A stretch of DNA of 64,000 bases from Kordia sp. TARA_039_SRF (lineage in GTDB: Bacteria > Bacteroidota > Bacteroidia > Flavobacteriales > Flavobacteriaceae). Numbering within the stretch: the first letter of the stretch is position 1; every line of letters starts with the position of its first letter. Both the position numbers and the translations under genes were made by a program. Below are positions 53,038 through 62,997 of the stretch, piece by piece. The stretch lies in assembly GCA_006383075.2 (NCBI GenBank), contig SMNH02000001.1:1-64000 (forward strand), written 5' to 3'. The notes below the pieces were generated by a model. That model searched no databases, was not told the DNA's origin, and worked only from the letters and a program-made list of their open reading frames with translations.

Positions 53038-54135
53038 TTAGTTTTCGTTGTGAGGAGAAACAACAATGTTTCCTGCTCCATAATTTGTGTTTGGATAGCT
53101 AGTTCCAGTCCATACGCCATCTTCTGCATTCCATACATAATACATATTGTCATCAGAAGCTTTAAAAATAAAGTTTCCGTTAGATGCTGTTATTGAACTA
53201 GCTCCGTAAGCCGTATTTGTATAACTTACGGACGACCATGTTCCTGTATGTGCGCTCCATGCATAAATTTTGTTTTCATCACTAGATTTAAATGCGAAAT
53301 TTCCTTCTGAAGCAGTTAAATTATTAGGTCCATACGCTGTATTTACATAAGAAACAGAAGACCAAACACCTGTCTTACCATTAAATACAAAATATTTATT
53401 ATCATCAGAAGCTTTAAAAATAAAATTTCCTTTGGAAGCTGTTATTGAACTAGCTCCGTAAGCCGTATTTGTATAATCTACACTTGTCCAATTGTACGTT
53501 ACAAAACTCCACGCATACATTTTATTATCATCATTTGCTTTAAAGGCAAAGTTACCGTTAGAAGCAATTAGACTTCCAGCTCCATACGCTGTATTTGTGT
53601 AACTTACAGACGACCAACTTCCTTGATTGCTCCATGCATATACTTTATTTTCGTCAGATGATTTGAATGCAAAACTTGTATTATTGTTTAGGTTGAGTGG
53701 ATTGTTCGTATTAGTGCTACCGCTTCCTTCCACACTTCCAGCAGTTTTTGCATACAACGCATACGGAACGCTTAGTAATTGACTTGTCCCAGTAATAGTA
53801 TAATTAGTTCCTCCTGCGACGTCAGTTTCGGTTTTAATAAAATACGGTCCATTACTCCAATCAATTGTTGAAAAATCATCAGAAGAAGTTCCGCCACCAA
53901 TCATAATTGTCACCAAACCATTGGTATTGGTAGAAGCAGTATGTGTTTCTGTATATACGGCTGTTCCTGTAGCGTTTGTTTGTAAAATGCTTACGCGCAT
54001 TCCTATGTTGGAATCTTGTACCAAATTACCATCTGAATTTCTAATAATAGCCTGATAATTAATAAAATCTGGTGCCTGCGCAAATGTCATTAAGGTTATA
54101 CAAAAGGCAATGAGTGTAATAATTTTTTTATTCAT
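53038..54135 (-). CDS. secreted protein with five 42-residue tandem repeats
   Basis: 365 residues. Signal peptide MNKKIITLIAFCITLMTFAQ, then an about 110-residue domain shared with the neighbouring 54169 gene (PDFINYQAIIRNSDGNLV ... SQLLSVPYALYAKT), then five repeats of 42 residues of the form NGNFAFKA-DDNKMYAW ... W-SVSYTNTAYGASSITAS. The WSSVSYTNTAYG block is nearly invariant. Repeats of this type could form a beta-propeller or beta-solenoid. The shared N-terminal domain occurs at the start of many Bacteroidetes surface/tail-fibre-like proteins. No sorting domain seen. Confidence 0.85.
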   Translation of the reverse strand: MNKKIITLIAFCITLMTFAQAPDFINYQAIIRNSDGNLVQDSNIGMRVSILQTNATGTAVYTETHTASTNTNGLVTIMIGGGTSSDDFSTIDWSNGPYFIKTETDVAGGTNYTITGTSQLLSVPYALYAKTAGSVEGSGSTNTNNPLNLNNNTSFAFKSSDENKVYAWSNQGSWSSVSYTNTAYGAGSLIASNGNFAFKANDDNKMYAWSFVTYNWTSVDYTNTAYGASSITASKGNFIFKASDDNKYFVFNGKTGVWSSVSYVNTAYGPNNLTASEGNFAFKSSDENKIYAWSAHTGTWSSVSYTNTAYGASSITASNGNFIFKASDDNMYYVWNAEDGVWTGTSYPNTNYGAGNIVVSPHNEN

Positions 54136-54168
54136 GTTAGATGTTTAATAAATATTGGCATTGCCAGA

Positions 54169-55281
54169 TTAATTGTAATATTGATACGTGAAAGAGCAAT
54201 TAAAATTCACATTTAGTCGTATTGCAGTTGCAGAAGCAGGTGTCGTAATTGATTCACCATTATGCTCTAACGATAAATCACTTAGGTTGTCTCCATAAAT
54301 TTGTCCTCCAATGTAAAAACTTCCTGTCTGAGAAGTGTTGTTTGGTAAAAGTGCAAATGGAAAAAAATCGACTCCGTCAGATCCATAGGTCAACGCTGTG
54401 CCATTGAACGAAATATTTATGGAATCAATAACATAACTGACGACACCTCCACCGGTAGGAAAAACTTGAATTCGGTATAATCCATTATTAGGAATAGTTA
54501 ATGCGTTTCCATTTTCAACAAAATCTCCATTGGAAAACCCAGTTCCCCCATACACAACGCTTTCGTTTTGAGCAGCTAAAAATTTAATTTCGGTTCCTGC
54601 ATCAAAATAACGCATACCAACAAAATTACTATATGGGTCGACGTTGTTCCCAAATTCTAATGCTGTTGAAGCATCCCAATTGTTAAAACTTCCATATAAA
54701 TATAAACTTGTAGGGGTTGAAGAAGATGTATTCGATGTTGGTACAGATAATTGTCCATTATCATTTATTCCTAATTCATATACTGTTCCGTCAGGAGAAG
54801 TCAATTTTATAGTTGCGCCAGGTTGAGTTAATGTAATGTTGCCACCATCATATTCCAAACCATCAGCAGCATCAGTAAATTTTGAACCATTTTTGGCATA
54901 CAACGCATAAGGAACACTTAGTAGCTGACTTGTTCCTGTGATTGTGTAGTTAGTTCCGCCAGTGACGTCCGTTTCTGTTTTGATAAAATAGGTTCCGTTG
55001 CCCCAATCGATAGTTGCAAAATCATCAGAAGACGTTCCGCCACCAATCATTACTGTTACCAATCCGTTAGTATTAGTAGTTGTAGTATGTGTTTCTGTAT
55101 AGACAGCAGTTCCAGTAGCTGAACTTTGTAAAATACTTATTTGCATTCCGATTGGAGACTCCGTTACTAGGTTTCCTTCCGAATTTCTGATAATCGCCTG
55201 GTAGTTAATCAACTCAGGAGATTGCGCAAATGTAGTAAGGGTAATAAATAGGGTGATTAGTGAAAGTATAGTTTTTTTCAT
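54169..55281 (-). CDS. secreted protein, SusE/F-like beta domains
   Basis: 370 residues. N terminus MKKTILSLITLFITLTTFAQ then the same module as its neighbour (SPELINYQAIIRNSEGNLV, SQLLSVPYALYAK). The middle holds LYLYGSFNNWDASTALEF and a segment FVGMRYFDAGTEIKFLA, the pattern of SusE/SusF-type starch-binding Ig-like domains. The end is a further beta domain (FYIGGQIYGDNLSDLSLEHNG). Possibly binds glycan at the cell surface; ligand unknown. Three bp from the upstream type A sorting gene. Confidence 0.85.
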   Translation of the reverse strand: MKKTILSLITLFITLTTFAQSPELINYQAIIRNSEGNLVTESPIGMQISILQSSATGTAVYTETHTTTTNTNGLVTVMIGGGTSSDDFATIDWGNGTYFIKTETDVTGGTNYTITGTSQLLSVPYALYAKNGSKFTDAADGLEYDGGNITLTQPGATIKLTSPDGTVYELGINDNGQLSVPTSNTSSSTPTSLYLYGSFNNWDASTALEFGNNVDPYSNFVGMRYFDAGTEIKFLAAQNESVVYGGTGFSNGDFVENGNALTIPNNGLYRIQVFPTGGGVVSYVIDSINISFNGTALTYGSDGVDFFPFALLPNNTSQTGSFYIGGQIYGDNLSDLSLEHNGESITTPASATAIRLNVNFNCSFTYQYYN

Positions 55282-55284
55282 GAA

Positions 55285-55752
55285 TTATTTTTTTATGATT
55301 TTAAATGTTTTAATTTCTTTATTTCCTTGAAGAATTTTAAAGAGATAAATTCCACTTTTGTATGCACCTAAAGAAATTTGTTTCGTAGAAATATTGACTT
55401 GTTTCGTAATTAATTTTCCATGAATATCATAAATAAAGACACTTAAATCCTGGTGATTTCCCACGTTAATTCTAACAACATCGGTTGTTGGATTGGGATA
55501 TGCTCGTAAGCTAACATTGTTAAATTGCGAATCGTTAATGCTTAGTATTTGTGTAACCTCCAAAGGAATTTGTATTCCTTGGCTTACACTTCCTTCTGCA
55601 CCTTCAAGGGTTTTGATGGAAATTAGGCCAACAGAATAGGTAACACTTCCATTACTTCCTGTACTTTCATTGGCAGAAGATACAGGTGTTTCTTGAGCAG
55701 TGGCAAAGCTAGCAAAGCAAAGAGCTAGTAATAAAATAGATTTTTTAATCAT
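55285..55752 (-). CDS. short T9SS type A sorting-domain protein
   Basis: 155 residues: signal peptide MIKKSILLLALCFASFATA, a short Ser/Gly-rich stretch (about 20-75) and a complete type A sorting domain (LRAYPNPTTDVVRINV, VFIYDIHGKLITK, KSGIYLFKILQGNKEIKTF). Most of the protein is the export signal, with only about 55 residues of cargo. Small cargo-poor T9SS proteins are often first in operons with larger surface proteins, as here. Function unknown. Confidence 0.9.
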   Translation of the reverse strand: MIKKSILLLALCFASFATAQETPVSSANESTGSNGSVTYSVGLISIKTLEGAEGSVSQGIQIPLEVTQILSINDSQFNNVSLRAYPNPTTDVVRINVGNHQDLSVFIYDIHGKLITKQVNISTKQISLGAYKSGIYLFKILQGNKEIKTFKIIKK

Positions 55753-55844
55753 AAATAGTATATTAAAATTTGTGTAAAGTTCTTTAAAAATAGCTATGCA
55801 AGCAAAAAAACTTTACAAACGTTAAAAATTATAAATAAGCGTTG

Positions 55845-56159
55845 TTAATTTTTTTCAAAACCATACTCACGCTCTACTTTACAAATTTTCACATGGTAAT
55901 ACGCATACCAATTTTGCATGCCTTTTTGTTGGGCAATCACATGTTCCGTATGCTGTTTCCACTGCTGAATGGCTTCCAAACTTTCCCAATAACTTACGGT
56001 AATTCCAATAGTATTTCGGGCGCTTTCTATTCCGAGAAAGCCCTTTTGCTGTTTTGCTAAAGTTTCCATTTGCTGCGCCATTTCTGCATATCCTTCCAAG
56101 GTTGAGGTTTGGATAGATGTAAAAATAACGGCGTAATACGGTTTAAAATTTTCGTTCAT
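55845..56159 (-). CDS. antibiotic biosynthesis monooxygenase-like (ABM) protein
   Basis: 104 residues with the dimeric alpha+beta barrel pattern of ABM/heme-degrading proteins (YYAVIFTSIQTSTLEGYAEM, IESARNTIGITVSYWESLEAI in part, QWKQHTEHVIAQQKG). Members include quinone/phenol monooxygenases and many of unknown activity. Start ATG overlaps the stop of the alpha-2-macroglobulin gene by one base (TAATG), so translation is probably coupled. The functional link is not obvious. Confidence 0.9.
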   Translation of the reverse strand: MNENFKPYYAVIFTSIQTSTLEGYAEMAQQMETLAKQQKGFLGIESARNTIGITVSYWESLEAIQQWKQHTEHVIAQQKGMQNWYAYYHVKICKVEREYGFEKN

Positions 56160-59100
56160 TATTGTACTACTTCAATCCATTGTCCTTTGGTGCGTACAAA
56201 GAAATCGTTGTCATACATGGCTTCTGCTTGTACGCCTGGCAAATAGTATTTTCCCAAATAGGAAGCATTCAACAACACATTGAAAGTTTTGGCTTTTCCG
56301 CGCGGTAAATCAAAATAGAAATTCACCCTGTCATCGCGAATATCGGTATGTCTGGCTTCGCTGGAAGGTGTATTTCCGTAATCGGTAAAACGCGTATTCA
56401 CAATTTCCCAACCTGAAGGGAAAATTTCGGTCAACGCAATATCGCCTACAAACTCAGGTTTGTCGTTGGAAACTGTTACTGTTGCCATAAAATCTGTTCC
56501 TTGCGTTAATTTAGTCACATCAATAGCATTTCCAGCTTTGTCTTTATACGTAATGCGAATGCTGAGGTTACGCTTTTCAGCCAATTCTTCGCCCAAAGGT
56601 AATTTTCCAGTATTCAATACACGTACAAAAAGTACATTGTCTTCTTGGTTGGTGATTTGAAGCGAATTGGTACCTTTTTGAATGCTTAAATCGCGTTGTG
56701 CAATCGCTTTGGTTGTTTGTATGTTTTGCTGATTTTTTCCGTTTAGCGTGAATGCCATTTTTACATTCTTACCGCCATTTTGCAATACCATTTTGCCCAT
56801 TGCCAACAAACAATATGCGGTAGTTTGTGTGCTCATCCAGTCATTTGATGATAATTCTTTCGCGATGGTTTTTGCTACATCAATTGCTTTGGAATCTTGC
56901 ATGATGACTAAAGTTTCCATTGCCATTGCACGATTTCTATTGACAGAACCATACGTATAATCATAACGTGTGTTGGAAGGCGTAAAGTTGATAGTTGCTG
57001 TTTTAGCAATTTGCGTTGCTGCTTCTTTTTGCGAAGCCAATGCGTACGCAGCCGCTAATCGCCATTTGGCATCGTTTGATAGGTTTGCCGTTTCGCGCAA
57101 TCGGTTCATTGACGCTAAATCTGGATAACCAGCCAATGCCAATGTGTACAAACGATAGGCTTGCGTAACATCTGAATGGTATCTGTCACCAGTTCGCCAT
57201 GTTCGTGCAGCATTTTGTTGATATTTTATCCAATTGCTCATAAAGGTCAATGGCAAAATGTATCCTTTCTTTTCGGCTTCAATCATAAAATGACCAGCGT
57301 AATTGGTTCCCCAATCATCTACTGCATTTTCACCAATCCAATAGCTGAGCCCGCCATTTGGTCGTTGGAAATGTGCCAAACGCTTGATGCCTTTTTCTAT
57401 ATTTCGGTTGATGTCTCCTTTCTTTAAAGCTGTCAAATCGAAAATATCTGCCAAATACAATTGTGGAAATACACTCGATGTTGTTTGCTCAACACAACCG
57501 TGCGGATAACGAATCAAATATTCCAAACGCGCGGTGAAATCCATTGGTGGCAAGGTAGAAAACTCAACCGTTGCCGCGTTGGTTCCTGCTACGCCAAAAG
57601 TATCAAACGAAAGCGTTTCTGTTCCTTTTCCTTGTAGCGTAATTTCGTGAATTTTCTTAGAAATCGGATTTGGATTTTCTACGTCCAATTCAACTTCATA
57701 CGATGCTTTTTCGCCATTTCCAGACGCTACAACTTCGATGGTTTGAATGCCTTTTACTTCGCCAACTTCCAAATCGAAATACACCATTTTTTCGTCAGGT
57801 TTGCTAAAGTTGATTGATTTTGTATTGCTTCCCAGGACGGAGATTCCGTTTTGTAATTTCAGCGAAAGCGATACATTTTTCACCTTACTTTCCATGGCAA
57901 AAACCGTGACAGGCAACGTGACTTTTTCGCCTGGACTGAGTTTTCTCGGTGCTGTTGCCAAAACCATTAACGGTTTTTTCACTTGCGATGATTGTTCGGC
58001 GTTTCCGTAGGCTTCTGTTTTCGGATTTCCAGCTACGACCATTGTACGCACGGCACCAATATAATTTGGCATGTCAATTTCGTGCGACTTGGTTTGTCCA
58101 GCCTTCAATTCAAAAGGTCCTAAATACTTTACCACAGGTTTGAAACGATTGGCTTTTTTGTTTTTAGCACCATTTCCGCCATCGCCACCACCAATGGCAA
58201 ATACTTGATCAATATCGCCACTGAATGCACCAATAATGTCATCGTAAATATCCCACGTACGTACGCCCAATGCTTGTCGTTGGTAGAATACATCCCACGG
58301 ATTTGGTGTTTTGAAGCGTGTTAAATCTAACAATCCTTCATCCACAACAGCAATGGTATAGGTCATTGCTTTTTTGTTTTCTTCGCTAACTTTTACAGTA
58401 AATGATTGTTCTGGGCGAAGTGTTTCTGGTACTGAAATCTTCGGTTTTAGAATGGTCACAGGATTTTCAACCATGATTGGAATGACACCGTAGAGGCGAA
58501 TTGGTAAATCGTTGGAAACATTGTCGTGTTTTTGCACTAATGAAATGTTCACAAATACATTTGGCGCCATTTCTTCTGTGATTGGAATAGTGGTCGTTGT
58601 TTGTTCTTGCGATGTTTTTACCCATTTTGTGCTCAGTACTTCCGTACCGTTTTCCACACTTACCAATGCGCGTCCGCCTTTTCCTGACGGGAAAGTGATA
58701 GTTGCTTGTTCACCAACATTGTAGGTTTCTTTGTCTGCTGCAAAAATTAGCATTTTAGCAGATTCAGCATTGCCATCATTGCTTCTGCGCCACCAATTTT
58801 TGTAGAAATACGCTGTTCGTCCCGTAGCATGTCCGCTCACAGGATCGGAAATGTGAATTAAGTAACGTCCGCGGTCTTCATCAGGAATGTTAATTTTAAA
58901 ACTTCCTTTTCCGTTGGCGTCCGTATTGATGGTAAAAGTGCGATAGCGTTCGTGATAGTTGTTTCCTGTGTACGACGATAAATCTTCATACGACGAACTC
59001 CACCACCAACGCCAATTGATTTCATAGATTTTCACTTTTAATCCGTTGCGTTTGATTAGATTTCCGCGATCGTCCACCGTCACAATTTCAAAAGTATTGT

Positions 59101-61729
59101 CTTCATCTGTGTAAAATGAACCGTATTGTTTTGGTGTTGGCGATTGCAATCCGACAAAGGATGTATATGGCGCAAAATCTTTTGAGAAGGCATCAATAGA
59201 GAAATCGCCACCATTTTCAAATACACGCGTTAGGAACGAAGCACGCAACATGCCTGGCGCTTGTTTTTCCACGTTGATTTTCTTTGAAATGTCAACAACA
59301 CCTTCTTCATTGAGTTGTCCTTTAAACATTACAAATTCTTCCGCGTTGAATCTTCGGGTTGGATCGTTGAATTCGTAGTTTGGATATTTTTTGAACGATG
59401 TTTTTGTGCTGGTCAATCGTACGTTGACTTCAGCTTTTAGGTTTTTCGCTGGCGCGCCGTGCAGCCAATTTGCTTTCAGCGTTCCTTCAATCGGGCGAGA
59501 ATTGGCTAAGATTTCATCTTCAAAGTCAATATTAATTTTTAAGCGATTTGGTTTTACCGTTTCAACTTTGAGCGTTTTATAGAAGTTAACGCCGCCGACA
59601 CTTACATTGGCTTCCCAATTTCCGGTAGGTGCTTCTCTATCGGTCGCAACCGTAAATTTGTAAAAGTTATTGACACCTTGCGTTTGGATGTTTTTATACA
59701 CCAATTTACCACGCGCATCGGTAACTTCCATTTTTACAGGATGATTTTCTGGAAGCGGATTTCCAGCATCATTCAACACAAAAGCTAAGTGTAACGAGTC
59801 GCCAGGGCGCCAAACACCGCGTTCCCCGTAAATGTAACCGTTGATTCCTTTTTTGATTCGTTTTCCAGCAACGTCAAATTTGCTCATGGAAAGTGAGCTG
59901 TTGTCGTTGAGTTTTACATACGTAATTTGATTGCCTTTAGAAACTGTGGCAAAGTATGCGTATTTGTTAGCATCAATCGTTGTTAAACCTTCGCTATCTG
60001 TTTGTTTGGAAGCAATTTCTTGTTGCTGAAAGTTGTAGAGCGTGACTTTAGCGTTGCCCACAGGATTGGTGGAAAGAATGTTACTTACTGCAAAGTAATA
60101 CGATTTGTTTTCGCCACTTTTTACAATCACACCCAAATCAGATGCTAAGATATTTGTGGTCAAAAAACGGTTTGGCTGATAATACGATTCCGTACATGGA
60201 TTGTCGCGCTCTCTCCAGTTGTAGCGATAGTTTCGGAAGCCATAAATTCTATTGTCCCAGTAGTCTTCTTCATTTTCGTCTTCATCTTCTCGGTTTTGAT
60301 AATAATTGCTACGCGAACGAGAAGTATCTGCCGAAGCAACATCACCAGCTTCACAGGTGTAGAGCGAATATTCTTTTTTAAAGCTTATTTCTACTTGATA
60401 GATAGCGCCAGGTTCTGCCGTGAAGAATTTGGACAAATCAATTCCATAGGTTTTCCATTGTCCGTCATTTTCGTTTTTGTTTTCAATCAGGTTAATGGTT
60501 TTTTTGGCAATACGTCTTCCGACTCTTCGAATGCTGTATCTATCTATATCGCCAAGATTATTGTCTTGTAAAAACTGCAACACATTGTCTTGATAAATTT
60601 TTATGATTCGCACATCTACCGAATGCAAGTTCATCGCTTGAAAGTTGTACGTTAGGTTTTTTGAGTTTGGCAGAATGATTCCTTTGCTTACCGCACGAAT
60701 TTGCGGTTTTTGCTGTTCAAACGTGATGCTTTTGGTAAGTCCTTTTTTGAGTTTGAAATCTTCTTTGTTTTTGATGCCAGGAAATATTTCGAGCGTAGTA
60801 GAGCCTTTGATTCTGTTTTTTGGATAGATGTTTAAAATGTTGCCATCAGTAGCGTAGGTAATGTCTTTTTGATTTTTGATAGTCACCAATCCTGCAAAGT
60901 TTTGATTTTTAAGTAGCGGATCGGTAAAGTTGATGCTTACTTTTTGCTCAGGATTTTGAGAAACGGTGACGTCTAGTATGGAAAAGTTGTTTTTTCCGGG
61001 AATGATATAATCGGTTGATCCTTTTGCTTTTGCGCTGATGGGTGTTCCTGTCCAACTAATTTTTATTTCTGAATCTTCTTCCTGTCGGTTGATGCTGTCA
61101 ATCGTAAATTCATACGATGTACTGCTGAGTAATGATTTTTCCCATTTGACGCTGAGTGCTTTTCCGTTTTGCGTAGCTGAGAGTAATTCTGAGAGTTTTT
61201 CTGAAGGAATGACATCTGAGGCGCGCAACGTTCCGTTTAAATATTGCCATTCTTTTGAATACGATTGTAAATCGTTCGTTGTAATTGAAAAATTCGGTTC
61301 TACCGTTTTAAAGACGAAGGTGTATGTGTGAAATTCTTTTGGCACATCTTCATATAAGTCTTTGAGGTTTACCGTTACCGAATATTCTGTATCTGGTTGC
61401 AAATTGCCTTCTGGTTGAAAACGCAAGGTTTTGTTGTTTTGCACCAACAATTTTCCATTGACTTTTGGACTGATAGTTAATACATCTTTGTTGATTTCGC
61501 CAGCATCGCCTGTGTCGGGCAATTGTTTTTGAAGTCCGATAAGAATTGGCTCAGTCACAGAAACTGTTCCTGCAGTTGTTTGATAAATATAGTCTTTGAA
61601 TTCGAAAATATTGTCTGCTTCCGAGCTTCCCGAATTACAAGAAACGAAGCTGAGAATTACTCCAAAAAGAATAAAAAAAGTACAGTTGCGCATGATGGTT
61701 TTTGAGGGAATGTAGACAGATTTTCTCAT
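56159..61729 (-). CDS. bacterial alpha-2-macroglobulin
   Basis: 1856 residues. Lipoprotein signal (lipobox near LSFVSC); an internal ATG at 61693 gives the shorter signal MRNCTFFILFGVILSFVSC and is also plausible. Many MG/beta domains, then a thioester loop CVEQ (C1412, Q1415) in RYPHGCVEQTTSSVFPQ, with alpha-toroid and receptor-like end (WIKYQQNAARTWRTGDRYHSD). It is a trap for foreign proteases in the periplasm, likely protecting the envelope with PbpC. The thioester residues are intact, so it should be functional. 1-bp overlap with the ABM gene. Confidence 0.95.
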   Translation of the reverse strand: MRKSVYIPSKTIMRNCTFFILFGVILSFVSCNSGSSEADNIFEFKDYIYQTTAGTVSVTEPILIGLQKQLPDTGDAGEINKDVLTISPKVNGKLLVQNNKTLRFQPEGNLQPDTEYSVTVNLKDLYEDVPKEFHTYTFVFKTVEPNFSITTNDLQSYSKEWQYLNGTLRASDVIPSEKLSELLSATQNGKALSVKWEKSLLSSTSYEFTIDSINRQEEDSEIKISWTGTPISAKAKGSTDYIIPGKNNFSILDVTVSQNPEQKVSINFTDPLLKNQNFAGLVTIKNQKDITYATDGNILNIYPKNRIKGSTTLEIFPGIKNKEDFKLKKGLTKSITFEQQKPQIRAVSKGIILPNSKNLTYNFQAMNLHSVDVRIIKIYQDNVLQFLQDNNLGDIDRYSIRRVGRRIAKKTINLIENKNENDGQWKTYGIDLSKFFTAEPGAIYQVEISFKKEYSLYTCEAGDVASADTSRSRSNYYQNREDEDENEEDYWDNRIYGFRNYRYNWRERDNPCTESYYQPNRFLTTNILASDLGVIVKSGENKSYYFAVSNILSTNPVGNAKVTLYNFQQQEIASKQTDSEGLTTIDANKYAYFATVSKGNQITYVKLNDNSSLSMSKFDVAGKRIKKGINGYIYGERGVWRPGDSLHLAFVLNDAGNPLPENHPVKMEVTDARGKLVYKNIQTQGVNNFYKFTVATDREAPTGNWEANVSVGGVNFYKTLKVETVKPNRLKINIDFEDEILANSRPIEGTLKANWLHGAPAKNLKAEVNVRLTSTKTSFKKYPNYEFNDPTRRFNAEEFVMFKGQLNEEGVVDISKKINVEKQAPGMLRASFLTRVFENGGDFSIDAFSKDFAPYTSFVGLQSPTPKQYGSFYTDEDNTFEIVTVDDRGNLIKRNGLKVKIYEINWRWWWSSSYEDLSSYTGNNYHERYRTFTINTDANGKGSFKINIPDEDRGRYLIHISDPVSGHATGRTAYFYKNWWRRSNDGNAESAKMLIFAADKETYNVGEQATITFPSGKGGRALVSVENGTEVLSTKWVKTSQEQTTTTIPITEEMAPNVFVNISLVQKHDNVSNDLPIRLYGVIPIMVENPVTILKPKISVPETLRPEQSFTVKVSEENKKAMTYTIAVVDEGLLDLTRFKTPNPWDVFYQRQALGVRTWDIYDDIIGAFSGDIDQVFAIGGGDGGNGAKNKKANRFKPVVKYLGPFELKAGQTKSHEIDMPNYIGAVRTMVVAGNPKTEAYGNAEQSSQVKKPLMVLATAPRKLSPGEKVTLPVTVFAMESKVKNVSLSLKLQNGISVLGSNTKSINFSKPDEKMVYFDLEVGEVKGIQTIEVVASGNGEKASYEVELDVENPNPISKKIHEITLQGKGTETLSFDTFGVAGTNAATVEFSTLPPMDFTARLEYLIRYPHGCVEQTTSSVFPQLYLADIFDLTALKKGDINRNIEKGIKRLAHFQRPNGGLSYWIGENAVDDWGTNYAGHFMIEAEKKGYILPLTFMSNWIKYQQNAARTWRTGDRYHSDVTQAYRLYTLALAGYPDLASMNRLRETANLSNDAKWRLAAAYALASQKEAATQIAKTATINFTPSNTRYDYTYGSVNRNRAMAMETLVIMQDSKAIDVAKTIAKELSSNDWMSTQTTAYCLLAMGKMVLQNGGKNVKMAFTLNGKNQQNIQTTKAIAQRDLSIQKGTNSLQITNQEDNVLFVRVLNTGKLPLGEELAEKRNLSIRITYKDKAGNAIDVTKLTQGTDFMATVTVSNDKPEFVGDIALTEIFPSGWEIVNTRFTDYGNTPSSEARHTDIRDDRVNFYFDLPRGKAKTFNVLLNASYLGKYYLPGVQAEAMYDNDFFVRTKGQWIEVVQ

Positions 61730-61798
61730 AATTTAGGTGTTGTTTGCGTATTCGTTGTGGTGTATTTAGTATTCGTGTACTCTCAACTAGGATTCGTT

Positions 61799-62842
61799 TT
61801 ACTCGTCTTTATAAATTCCGATGGTTACCGTTCCTTTTTCGTCTACCATAGCTCTGTACATGCCTGGTGTATTGAATTCGGCAACCAAATTTCCTTTTGC
61901 ATCTATGGCAATGATTCCGCCATCGCCACCCATGTTTTTGAGTTTGTTTTGTATAACTTCTTTGGCAGCATCTTGCAACGACATGTTTTTATATTCCATC
62001 ATAGCAGAAATGTCGTGCGCTACAGCAGCTCTGATAAAATATTCACCATGTCCTGTCGCTGATACTGCACAGGTTTTGTTATTGGCATAAGTTCCTGCAC
62101 CAATGATTGGCGAATCTCCAATACGATTCCACTTTTTGTTGGTCATTCCGCCTGTAGATGTTCCTGCGGCAATATTTCCATCTTTGTCTAACGCCACACA
62201 ACCCACAGTTCCGTATTTGTAATCTTTGATATACGGATCAATGTAAGCAGCTTTGTCTTTGTCTCCTTCTTTGGCTCTTTGAAGCGATTTGTATCGTGCT
62301 TCCGTATAGAAATAACTAGTGTCCACAACTTCCAAACCTTGTGTTGCGGCAAATTCTTCTGCACCTTTTCGCGCTAGCAATACATGGTCGGAGTTTTCCA
62401 TGACTTTCCGAGCAGCAGAGATTGGATTTTTAAGATTGGTCACGCCCGCAACCGCACCAGCATTGAGCGTTTTTCCCTCCATAATAGAAGCATCCAATTC
62501 GTTTTTCCCATTATTTGCAAATACGGCTCCTTTTCCCGCATTGAACAACGGCGAGTTTTCCAGAATATGAATGGTTTGCTCTACAGCATCCAAACTAGAG
62601 CCGCCATTGTTTAAAATTTCATACCCTTTTTTTGCTGCTTTTTCAAGCATGGCTTTGTATTCGGCTTCTCTTTCGGGCGTCATGTTTTTCTTTAAAATAG
62701 TTCCTGCACCACCGTGTATTACCAATCCAATACTATTTACAGGAGTTTCATCAGTTGTTGTAATTTTTTCTTTCGATGGAGTGTCAGCGCAGTTGTAAAA
62801 TAGAAAGGCAACTGCGAAGAAGACGAGGGTTATTTTTTTCAT
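61799..62842 (-). CDS. isoaspartyl peptidase/L-asparaginase, lipoprotein
   Basis: 347 residues, Ntn-hydrolase. Signal with lipobox ending FLFYNC (Cys18). The alpha-subunit part has GLVIHGGAGTI, DAVEQTIHILE and NAGKGAVFANNGKNELDASIM; autocleavage is expected before Thr in KYGTVGCVALDKDG (canonical HDTVGAV), and the beta-subunit has GMTNKKWNRIGDSPIIGAGTYA. Hydrolyses isoaspartyl dipeptides or asparagine in the periplasm. A stand-alone gene. Upstream is the terminator of the precursor peptide cluster. Confidence 0.94.
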   Translation of the reverse strand: MKKITLVFFAVAFLFYNCADTPSKEKITTTDETPVNSIGLVIHGGAGTILKKNMTPEREAEYKAMLEKAAKKGYEILNNGGSSLDAVEQTIHILENSPLFNAGKGAVFANNGKNELDASIMEGKTLNAGAVAGVTNLKNPISAARKVMENSDHVLLARKGAEEFAATQGLEVVDTSYFYTEARYKSLQRAKEGDKDKAAYIDPYIKDYKYGTVGCVALDKDGNIAAGTSTGGMTNKKWNRIGDSPIIGAGTYANNKTCAVSATGHGEYFIRAAVAHDISAMMEYKNMSLQDAAKEVIQNKLKNMGGDGGIIAIDAKGNLVAEFNTPGMYRAMVDEKGTVTIGIYKDE

Positions 62843-62938
62843 TTGAGAAAGGGATTGATTTAAGTGCTTTAAAAGTACATAATTTAGCGAAGGAAAACAG
62901 CTTGTTTTTCAGATATTTATTCACAAATACCCATAAAA

Positions 62939-62967
62939 AATGCTCCAAAATTAACCTTTGGAGCATT
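62939..62967 (-). terminator. intrinsic terminator of the precursor-peptide cluster
   Basis: Stem AATGCTCCAAA / TTTGGAGCATT (62939-62949, 62957-62967) with a 7-nt loop; on the minus strand it is followed by TTTTTATGGG. It lies 31 bp after the stop of the 77-residue peptide. Confidence 0.85.
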
Positions 62968-62997
62968 GAAATTATCTTTTTAAAAAGATGTGGTATT

